The translations under genes and the position numbers were made by a program. From contig JAIOJX010000002.1 in the NCBI GenBank assembly GCA_022376925.1, forward strand, positions 42,803,501-42,867,500: DNA of 64,000 nucleotides, in the 5' to 3' direction. Below, piece by piece: positions 54,820 to 64,000 of the stretch. Position 1 is the stretch's first letter. The number at the start of each line of letters is the position of its first letter. This DNA is from Tragulus kanchil (taxonomy: Eukaryota > Chordata > Mammalia > Artiodactyla > Tragulidae). The notes under the pieces were generated by a model. The model ran no database searches. It was given only the letters and a program-made list of their open reading frames with translations, and was not told the origin of the DNA.

Positions 54820-56619
54820 AATAAATTGTTGAATTCATAAATGTTACTCTATTTCACCATATATCTATACACTCAGATTTTCTGGAGTTCCCTCACTCTT
54901 CCTGCTGCTCTTCTTATCTCAACACTAAGTAAAATAGTCCATATGAAGGTCTCTAGTTCCTAACAAATAGTTGATAGTAAAATAAGAATAGTAACAACAA
55001 TAATGATTTTTCTTTCTTCCTCCAGTGGCTCATATTGTATTTTGCCTATGAATTTTTCTAAAATACATCATACAATAAATCTATTTAAGCCAAATTGGCT
55101 ATACAGTTAGTTGACATTAAAAAGCTGACTTTATTTAACTGTGTATCTTAATAGCTGCAACATAGGTTTAGTAAATACATCTATAAATTTAAATACCTCC
55201 TATTTAATGAAAATCTTCTGATGTCTGAATGGATCAAAAATGTTCCAAATTTTCATGCCTATCAAGACGAAGTCAAAAGTAAAACTCCACTAGATTTTCA
55301 TCTGATCATCCAGAAACTGACTGTAACCATATAATCTTGAGCAGAGGCTGGTCTAAGTGACTGTTTCCCTAAGTATAAAATAGGGTTAAGCACTTTCTTT
55401 ACACTCCAAAGAAATGCTTTAACTCCTGTGGACACAGTTCAAGTGTTAAAAATCATAAACTTATAAATAACCTCTCAAAATTAGCAATGAAAAATCAATA
55501 ATTCTACTTCCTAGTTTTAGTCTTTATCATTTTTAAATCCTTTTTTTTTTCCACTTTACAGATGAGGCTTAGAGAAATTAGGTAATTTATCCAAAGTCAT
55601 CAGTCTAGAAAGTGACAGATGCTCATCCCCATGTTTCTGGGGTGAACACTCTACAATCAAGCTAGCCCCTCCCTCTCTTTCTACCCCTAATACAGTCAGA
55701 ACTGTCCAGGTTTCATTAAGTATCCTTCTTATATGCTCACAAAGCATCCCCATATCCTCTTCCAGTGCAGTATTTATTGTATTAGCTGACTATAAAATTA
55801 TAGCTCCATCATTCTTTCTAAGGGCTAGCACAGTGTCTAATACACAGTATCTCTTTAAGGGCTACCACAGTGTCTAATACATAGTACATGTTCAATAAAT
55901 TGTTGAATTCATAAATGTTACTCTATTTCACCATATATCTATACACTCAGATTTTCTGGAGTTCCCTCACTCTTCCTGCTGCTCTTCTTATCTCAACACT
56001 AAGTAAAATAGTCCATATGAAGGTCTCTAGTTCCTAACAAATAGTTGATAGTAAAATAAGAATAGTAACAACAATAATGATTTTTCTTTCTTCCTCCAGT
56101 GGCTCATATTGTATTTTGCCTATGAATTTTTCTAAAATACATCATACAATAAATCTATTTAAGCCAAATTGGCTATACAGTTAGTTGACATTAAAAAGCT
56201 GACTTTATTTAACTGTGTATCTTAATAGCTGCAACATAGGTTTAGTAAATACATCTATAAATTTAAATACCTCCTATTTAATGAAAATCTTCTGATGTCT
56301 GAATGGATCAAAAATGTTCCAAATTTTCATGCCTATCAAGACGAAGTCAAAAGTAAAACTCCACTAGATTTTCATCTGATCATCCAGAAACTGACTGTAA
56401 CCATATAATCTTGAGCAGAGGCTGGTCTAAGTGACTGTTTCCCTAAGTATAAAATAGGGTTAAGCACTTTCTTTACACTCCAAAGAAATGCTTTAACTCC
56501 TGTGGACACAGTTCAAGTGTTAAAAATCATAAACTTATAAATAACCTCTCAAAATTAGCAATGACAACTAAGTACAAAATAGTTACTTTTACTTGAAGTT
56601 TGTGGATAAGCAAAAAAAA

Positions 56620-56832
56620 AAAAAAAGATTGACCACCTGATGCAAAGAGCCAATGCATGGAAAAGACCCTGATGCGGGGTGACAGCAGGAGGAGAAGGGG
56701 GCAACAGAGATGGCATCATCAACACCATGGACATGAGTCTGAGCAAACTCTGGGGACAGACGACAGGGAAGTCTGGTGTGGTCAAGTCCATGGGGTTGCA
56801 AAGTGTCAGACATGACTGAGCAACTGAACAAC
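56620..56832 (+). mobile_element. Bov-A2 / BovB-tail SINE
   Basis: GAAAAGACCCTGATGCGGGG, AGGAGGAGAAGGGGGCAACA and CATGACTGAGCAACTGAACA match the BovB 3' tail shared with Bov SINEs. Confidence 0.88.
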
Positions 56833-57377
56833 ATCCCCAAATTAGCACCTATCTGAATTTATAATGGGTATGGTAACTAGCATTTCAGCATGGAGACTGA
56901 CAACTTTCTAAATGAAACTAATACTGTATGTTTTTGTTGGCATTACAACTTTGATATAAAAAAATCTATTAAGAAAAAAACATTTTGAATATTGACTATT
57001 TTCTATGTGACAGAGAATATTTTAATATGGACGGAAAACAATCTAATATTGCATTATTTAATATTTATCCTAGCCATTTTAATTAGGACGCTAGTGTCAG
57101 TACTAGAGGTAGTAACTTTCCATCCTGTTCCCCAGGAAAAGAATACAATAGACTAGTTTGGCACACACTTTTTTATTTTTCATTGCTCAGCTGAAATTGA
57201 GTTGGTAGGTTGTAAGGTCTTTTCCAGTTGCTGAGCAATGCAAATCCACAGTATTCAAACTAGGGATTTTCAAGAGTTTAGGAGTTACAGAACTATTATA
57301 TGAGCTTGCAACCCAAGTAAATAAACAAAACCAAACAAAACACAAAGATCTTTCAGTACCCACCTACTCTTTCAATT
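56833..57377. other. C8orf88 intron 1, non-repetitive
   Basis: AT-rich with no element recognised. Confidence 0.4.
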
Positions 57378-57512
57378 AGGCAGATTCTTTACTACTGAGC
57401 CACTGGGGCAGCCCCTTGTAGTAGGACAACTATACAGATTGAGAGGCCTGGCAGGCTACAGTCCTTAGTGTTGCAAAGAGTCAGACATGACTGAAGCAAC
57501 CTAGCATGCACA
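57378..57512. mobile_element. Bov-tA SINE, rearranged
   Basis: The first ~40 bp are the reversed head (AGGCAGATTCTTTACTACTG) and the rest the forward tail (GGCCTGGCAGGCTACAGTCC ... GACATGACTGAAGCAACCTA). This suggests an inversion or two adjacent fragments. Confidence 0.75.
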
Positions 57513-57743
57513 CACCTTTTCAGTTTATATTAGCGAAACTATAGCAAAGGCTCCAGATATATAAATTCACACTCCATACAATAATCTATTCAACAGGATT
57601 TTTTTTTAATTAAAAAAAATAGAAAAATAGTCTCTGCACAGAGACTGTGACATTATAGGGGATAAGTCTGAGATTAACACTACATTAACAGTGTTATGTC
57701 TCAAACAGTGCTTTTAACGGAAAGGCAAGTATTTACCTTGTAC

Positions 57744-59959
57744 AATGATAAGCAGTTATTATTGTAAAACCGATCTAAGCATTGCAATCTATGAAGGAGA
57801 GGGCTCCACCAACCAAAGCTTAATTCCTAGTCTGTGTTAAAAATAAAGATAGCTCAACTACAAAGTGAGTATATAAAATAACTTCAGTCTTAAACAAACT
57901 CTAGGGCTTCCCTCGTGGTTCAGGCAGTAAAGAATCTGCCTTCAATGCAGGAGACCCAGATTTGATCCCTGGGTTGGGAAGATCCTCTGAGAAAGAAATA
58001 GCAATTCGCCAGTATTCTTGCCTAGAGAATTCCATGCAAAGAGGAGCCTGGCAGGCTACAGTCCATGGGGTTTCAAAGAATTGGACACGACTGAGCAACT
58101 AACACTTTCACTTTAACAAACTAATAATGAACTCCAAAAGTTTCCTTTGAAGCTACTGGTTTGACCTAACGTAGGTATTTAGGATATCAAGTGTTACAAA
58201 GAACAGTTGTAAATATACACAATCCTACCTACAACACTTGGTAGCAAGTAGTGGGTCTGCCATGAAATTGTCTTTGAAATATAAATGTACAGTTTTGTGG
58301 TATAAATATTTCTTAAAGGACATTTTGATCCAATGTCTCAAACATTAATATTAATACATACTGAGAAATGGTTATTAAAGCTTTTTTCTCAAGTTTACAC
58401 ATATTCAACAAATCATCTTAAAAGGCCAAATCGTATAAATAGAACCCTGGTTTGCAAGTCCAGAAACCTGTGTCACTGCTATTCTACATCTAGAATACTA
58501 ACTACATTTTAGGTTGTTTCTTTAAAAAATATGTTAAACTAAATTTGAATCCTAAGGGACCACCAACTCTGAAATTATAAATTAACCTAAAATTTTCTAA
58601 AATATAGTACCATGAGATAATAAGTATATATACTGATCAGATGGGGCATAATTTCGTTACCCAACATACTCTTTTCATTTTTAACTAAATTTTCATATTT
58701 TTGAGATATCACTACATGTTAAATGCTTTACATATATTATTTAATTTTGAGTCATTATATTAACTGTTGCAGAAACTCATTATGAGTTACTTTACAGATG
58801 AGAAACCTGAGGTCAAGAAAAAGAGACATGTCGTTCACACAGTTGGTAAATGATAAGCAGTTATTATTGTAAAACCGATCTAAGCATTGCAATCTATGAA
58901 GGAGGGGGCTCCACCAACCAAAGCTTAATTCCTAGTCTGTGTTAAAAATAAAGATAGCTCAACTACAAAGTGAGTATATAAAATAACTTCAGTCTTAAAC
59001 AAACTCTAGGGCTTCCCTCGTGGTTCAGGCAGTAAAGAATCTGCCTTCAATGCAGGAGACCCAGATTTGATCCCTGGGTTGGGAAGATCCTCTGAGAAAG
59101 AAATAGCAATTCGCCAGTATTCTTGCCTAGAGAATTCCATGCAAAGAGGAGCCTGGCAGGCTACAGTCCATGGGGTTTCAAAGAATTGGACACGACTGAG
59201 CAACTAACACTTTCACTTTAACAAACTAATAATGAACTCCAAAAGTTTCCTTTGAAGCTACTGGTTTGACCTAACGTAGGTATTTAGGATATCAAGTGTT
59301 ACAAAGAACAGTTGTAAATATACACAATCCTACCTACAACACTTGGTAGCAAGTAGTGGGTCTGCCATGAAATTGTCTTTGAAATATAAATGTACAGTTT
59401 TGTGGTATAAATATTTCTTAAAGGACATTTTGATCCAATGTCTCAAACATTAATATTAATACATACTGAGAAATGGTTATTAAAGCTTTTTTCTCAAGTT
59501 TACACATATTCAACAAATCATCTTAAAAGGCCAAATCGTATAAATAGAACCCTGGTTTGCAAGTCCAGAAACCTGTGTCACTGCTATTCTACATCTAGAA
59601 TACTAACTACATTTTAGGTTGTTTCTTTAAAAAATATGTTAAACTAAATTTGAATCCTAAGGGACCACCAACTCTGAAATTATAAATTAACCTAAAATTT
59701 TCTAAAATATAGTACCATGAGATAATAAGTATATATACTGATCAGATGGGGCATAATTTCGTTACCCAACATACTCTTTTCATTTTTTTAACTAAATTTT
59801 CATATTTTTGAGATATCACTACATGTTAAATGCTTTACATATATTATTTAATTTTGAGTCATTATATTAACTGTTGCAGAAACTCATTATGAGTTACTTT
59901 ACAGATGAGAAACCTGAGGTCAAGAAAAAGAGACATGCTCAAGTTCACACAGTTGGTAA
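57744..59959. repeat. Tandem duplication D18 (period ~1105 bp)
   Basis: Copies are 57744-58849 and 58849-59959. The end of the left copy is degraded (a few bases of the MIR are lost near 58831), and there are single-base or run-length changes (near 57800/58905 and in a T run near 58680/59785). The content is a Bov-tA SINE and intron 1. Confidence 0.95.
57903..58112 (+). mobile_element. Bov-tA SINE
   Basis: Head GGGCTTCCCTCGTGGTTCAG, B box-like ATTTGATCCC, body CAGTATTCTTGCCTAGAGAA, tail CACGACTGAGCAACTAACAC. Duplicated at 59008-59217 by D18. Confidence 0.92.
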
Positions 59960-61800
59960 CTGGTAGTAGTGAGGTTTTGACTATAAAGTTCACGCCCTTG
60001 TGTCTAAACTTGCGTGCTTGGCAAGTAAAAGACACCTGACTCTGCACTACTCCATGTGGACCCTACTTGTGTGGAAAAATATCAATTATGAGAAGGAACA
60101 CTTATATGTATAAAACCTTCTGAATAAGTTGATGTGTGCTAATAGTTTTCATTTCCTCAATTTTCAATTTTTCTTAGACTACTAAAGAAATTGTGGGATT
60201 AAAATGCTTCCTTCAATCTGTAGATACGGTACATTCTATATCACATTGCCATCCTAATCCATTAGGATGGATTAGATATATGAAACATATCATGTTCTAT
60301 TTCTATAAACTGTTATACTTAAAATTTACAACTTAAATTCTAAATTTCTTTAGAAATTGCTGATGCTTCTGCCGCAATTAAGAAATAACAGCATATAAAA
60401 TTTAAGAAATAAGCTGAGGAAGAAGTAAAAAGAACATGTTTCCATTTAGCTCATGTATATTTCCCATATAGATCATACCAGATAAGATTTAATCTGTTTT
60501 CAAATTCTAAATATCTCTTTTATAAAGTTAGGATTCCTTAAAGCCAAATTCTGATGTAATGAAGCAACATAAACTGATAGATAAAAAATAACATAAAGGA
60601 AATACAGAGGACTAAAGAATAAACTGTGATTTAAATGATGAAAGGCCTTTTATATTCAACAAATCATCTTAAAAGGCAAATCGTATAAATAGAACCCTGG
60701 TTTAAGTCCAGAAACCTGTGTCACTGCTATTCTACATCTAGAATACTAACTACATTTTAGGTTGTTTCTTTAAAAAATATGTTAAACTAAATTTGAATCC
60801 TAAGGGACCACCAACTCTGAAATTATAAATTAACCTAAAATTTTCTAAAATATAGTACCATGAGATAATAAGTATATATACTGATCAGATGGGGCATAAT
60901 TTCGTTACCCAACATACTCTTTTCATTTTTTTAACTAAATTTTCATATTTTTGAGATATCACTACATGTTAAATGCTTTACATATATTATTTAATTTTGA
61001 GTCATTATATTAACTGTTGCAGAAACTCATTATGAGTTACTTTACAGATGAGAAACCTGAGGTCAAGAAAAAGAGACATGCTCAAGTTCACACAGTTGGT
61101 AACTGGTAGTAGTGAGGTTTTGACTATAAAGTTCACGCCCTTGTGTCTAAACTTGCGTGCTTGGCAAGTAAAAGACACCTGACTCTGCACTACTCCATGT
61201 GGACCCTACTTGTGTGGAAAAATATCAATTATGAGAAGGAACACTTATATGTATAAAACCTTCTGAATAAGTTGATGTGTGCTAATAGTTTTCATTTCCT
61301 CAATTTTCAATTTTTCTTAGACTACTAAAGAAATTGTGGGATTAAAATGCTTCCTTCAATCTGTAGATACGGTACATTCTATATCACATTGCCATCCTAA
61401 TCCATTAGGATGGATTAGATATATGAAACATATCATGTTCTATTTCTATAAACTGTTATACTTAAAATTTACAACTTAAATTCTAAATTTCTTTAGAAAT
61501 TGCTGATGCTTCTGCCGCAATTAAGAAATAACAGCATATAAAATTTAAGAAATAAGCTGAGGAAGAAGTAAAAAGAACATGTTTCCATTTAGCTCATGTA
61601 TATTTCCCATATAGATCATACCAGATAAGATTTAATCTGTTTTCAAATTCTAAATATCTCTTTTATAAAGTTAGGATTCCTTAAAGCCAAATTCTGATGT
61701 AATGAAGCAACATAAACTGATAGATAAAAAATAACATAAAGGAAATACAGAGGACTAAAGAATAAACTGTGATTTAAATGATGAAAGGCCTTTTATATTC
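59507..61800. repeat. Tandem duplication D19 (period ~1143 bp)
   Basis: Copies are 59507-60657 and 60652-61800, sharing ATATTC at the joint. The right copy lacks single bases near 60677 and 60702. The left part of the unit occurs a third time at ~58402 through D18. Confidence 0.95.
59860..60020 (+). mobile_element. MIR SINE
   Basis: TTACAGATGAGAAACCTGAG to TTCACACAGTTGGTAACTGG follows MIR. A partial copy is at 58755-58849 and a full one at 61003-61163, from D18 and D19. Confidence 0.8.
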
Positions 61801-63654
61801 CACAAACTAGGCTGTCATGTTTAGGAAAATTAAAACTAAAGTGTCCCATTATGTTTTCCATATCATGCTTTCTCACCAAAAAAAAAAAAAAAATTCCCAT
61901 AAAGCATCTTTTAACACAAACACAATTTAACATTTAGGTGGGATAAAACTGTCCAGGTAATGGGTGTTGGTCGTTGTCCTAACTGACGTAGCTGTCCTTT
62001 TTCAGTTTTTACAGTTTTGCTAACATAAAAACAATTATAAACTTTTGATACAAATATCATATTGTACATCAGATACTAACATAACATTATACGACAACTT
62101 TTGTAAAAATGCATATCCTTCCATATAAGTCGCACAGAACATCCTCAATGCATTTATTAACGTATTTAACGTTCATTAAAGGGTAAACTTGAGCACGTCT
62201 CTTATTTTTCTTCTGGGAAGTGACCATATATATGTCTGTTCTTTATTCTTACTGGGCTTTCCTTTCTTATAGAATATAATTTCATGTAATGAATCATGAA
62301 TTTACTACTTACTTTATTAACAAAAACAACTAACGTAATCTCTAAACCAAAACCAAACTGTTGCTCAAACTGGTCAGGAGGATGGAGGATGCCAAGACGT
62401 GGGACACTGTCTTCAAACCATCCCACTACCTACGACCAAGTCCTGTGACAGGTGTGGATATACGCTTACTTTTGGAGGCATTTTGTTTCATTTGTTTAAT
62501 AGCAAATCTTTTTTATTAATTCTAAATTTCTTTAGAAATTGCTGATGCTTCTGCCGCAATTAAGAAATAACAGCATATAAAATTTAAGAAATAAGCTGAG
62601 GAAGAAGTAAAAAGAACATGTTTCCATTTAGCTCATGTATATTTCCCATATAGATCATACCAGATAAGATTTAATCTGTTTTCAAATTCTAAATATCTCT
62701 TTTATAAAGTTAGGATTCCTTAAAGCCAAATTCTGATGTAATGAAGCAACATAAACTGATAGATAAAAAATAACATAAAGGAAATACAGAGGACTAAAGA
62801 ATAAACTGTGATTTAAATGATGAAAGGCCTTTTATATTCCACAAACTAGGCTGTCATGTTTAGGAAAATTAAAACTAAAGTGTCCCATTATGTTTTCCAT
62901 ATCATGCTTTCTCACCAAAAAAAAAAAAAAAAAAATTCCCATAAAGCATCTTTTAACACAAACACAATTTAACATTTAGGTGGGATAAAACTGTCCAGGT
63001 AATGGGTGTTGGTCGTTGTCCTAACTGACGTAGCTGTCCTTTTTCAGTTTTTACAGTTTTGCTAACATAAAAACAATTATAAACTTTTGATACAAATATC
63101 ATATTGTACATCAGATACTAACATAACATTATACGACAACTTTTGTAAAAATGCATATCCTTCCATATAAGTCGCACAGAACATCCTCAATGCATTTATT
63201 AACGTATTTAACGTTCATTAAAGGGTAAACTTGAGCACGTCTCTTATTTTTCTTCTGGGAAGTGACCATATATATGTCTGTTCTTTATTCTTACTGGGCT
63301 TTCCTTTCTTATAGAATATAATTTCATGTAATGAATCATGAATTTACTACTTACTTTATTAACAAAAACAACTAACGTAATCTCTAAACCAAAACCAAAC
63401 TGTTGCTCAAACTGGTCAGGAGGATGGAGGATGCCAAGACGTGGGACACTGTCTTCAAACCATCCCACTACCTACGACCAAGTCCTGTGACAGGTGTGGA
63501 TATACGCTTACTTTTGGAGGCATTTTGTTTCATTTGTTTAATAGCAAATTATTCTTGTGTTTATTAATTTTCCCCCACAATCACAGGTTTTTATTTTGCT
63601 TTTTTGATTTTACAGAGTTTTGTTGTTTTATTCCTGTTTTATCCATATGTTTTC
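60021..63654. other. Upstream intron 1 / promoter-proximal DNA, non-repetitive
   Basis: After collapsing D19 and D20, about 1.5-2 kb of AT-rich sequence without a recognisable transposon lead up to the CpG island. The reading frames here (for example 62202-62426 minus) show no known domain. Confidence 0.5.
61477..63549. repeat. Tandem duplication D20 (period ~1040 bp)
   Basis: Copies are about 61477-62507 and 62518-63549, with ~10 T-rich bases at the joint. The only clear difference is A-run length (near 61880/62920). The left part also occurs at ~60334 through D19. This is the last duplication before the CpG island. Confidence 0.95.
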
Positions 63655-64000
63655 GGCAGTGTAACTACCCTGGCCTCTCGCCGGGTCTCCCCGCATCAGC
63701 CTGCAGCCCTCTCCTGCCGACCTCCGCGCTTTAAGCATCATCCCGGGGACGCTGCTGGAAGCCTTGCCTGGCTTGGCCCCGATCCCACCCGGGGTTTCTC
63801 TCCCCCACCTCAACTTTCCCCGCGTCCGTCCCCGGAGACGCGGCCCACCCGCCTCTTCCCTCTGGGAGACGGATGTCTGTTTCTCGTGCGGCTCTTCCTC
63901 CCCGCCACCTACCGCCTAAAGAGCCTGGAGGGTTGCGGGGCAGGCAGCCGCGTCGCGGCGCTCCGTCTAGACGCGACCGCCGAGCGCCGGCTGCCAGTCC
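63655..64000 (-). promoter_or_regulatory. C8orf88: CpG island, probable C8orf88 promoter and first exon
   Basis: GC content and CpG density jump abruptly at about 63655 from AT-rich DNA to a sequence with dozens of CpGs that runs off the window. It is the only CpG-dense non-repeat sequence here. It lies ~11 kb upstream of the C8orf88 start exon in transcription direction, where a non-coding first exon is expected. I could not fix the exon 1 donor: candidates such as GTAGGT near 63910 and GTGGGG near 63808 are unproved. A bidirectional promoter is also possible. Confidence 0.65.

Larger units (their letters stand above)
54358..56564. repeat. Tandem duplication D17 (period 1074 bp, gapped left edge)
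   Basis: Copies are about 54358-55490 and 55491-56564. The first ~60 bases of the right copy omit about 65 bases present in the left copy and gain a T run (near 55542); beyond that they agree. The content is MIR elements and intron 1 sequence. Confidence 0.93.

Noticed and set aside
63628..63813. A 61-codon minus-strand frame in the CpG island as C8orf88 coding exon 1
   Set aside because: It shows no similarity to C8orf88, which starts in exon 2; it is a GC-rich chance frame and runs into AT-rich DNA.

Overview
The window is ruminant (artiodactyl) nuclear DNA. It carries a BovB (RTE-type) LINE, several Bov-tA and Bov-A2 SINEs, CHR-type tRNA-derived SINEs and artiodactyl L1 elements, which together occur in ruminants. 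It is AT-rich and intronic/intergenic in character until the last ~350 bp, which form a CpG island. There is nothing bacterial, and almost every ORF is a retrotransposon remnant.

One host gene is recognisable: the orthologue of human C8orf88, on the minus strand. C8orf88 is a small protein (about 117 aa in human) with a canonical eIF4E-binding motif. Four coding exons with GT-AG splice sites and compatible phases can be read. These are exon 2 with the start codon (52599-52697), exon 3 (46510-46583, with an identical copy at 47643-47716), exon 4 (34916-34988) and exon 5 (2495-2601, with the motif YSRDFLL). The last ~7-8 codons are not in the window and should lie to its left. The non-coding first exon and promoter probably lie in the CpG island at the right edge (63655-64000). 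The ~32-kb intron 4 is mostly L1 and BovB.

The dominant feature is structural. I count 20 head-to-tail direct duplications, each 1.03-1.20 kb long, spread along the whole window. Each duplicates whatever sequence is there (L1, BovB, SINEs, unique intron, a C8orf88 exon). The second copy starts where the first stops, usually with a few bases of shared or noisy sequence. The copies are nearly identical, and differ mainly in homopolymer length and close to the junctions. Where junctions lie ~2 kb apart the duplications chain and the same sequence occurs three times. This is best explained as an assembly artefact: contigs with ~1.1-kb overlaps abutted instead of merged. Collapsing them removes ~22 kb and leaves ~42 kb of real sequence.

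Layout: 1-1960, L1 and BovB fragments; 1960-4100, intron and exon 5 plus a SINE; 4118-17905, a minus-strand L1 interrupted in its 5' region by a nearly complete plus-strand BovB (~11830-17576), with younger SINEs inside; 17940-24266, SINEs and an old L1; 24267-32550, a long, decayed plus-strand L1 with its 5' UTR; 32550-35395, L1 pieces, microsatellites and exon 4; 35400-44180, intron with an MLT1-like LTR, a CHR SINE and old L1; 44180-52350, old L1, SINEs, exon 3 and an L1 3' end; 52388-59220, exon 2, SINEs and MIRs; 59220-63640, upstream non-repetitive sequence; 63655-64000, CpG island.

All comparisons were made by eye; block edges are accurate to a few bases where the copies are clean and to ~10-50 bases where they are noisy.
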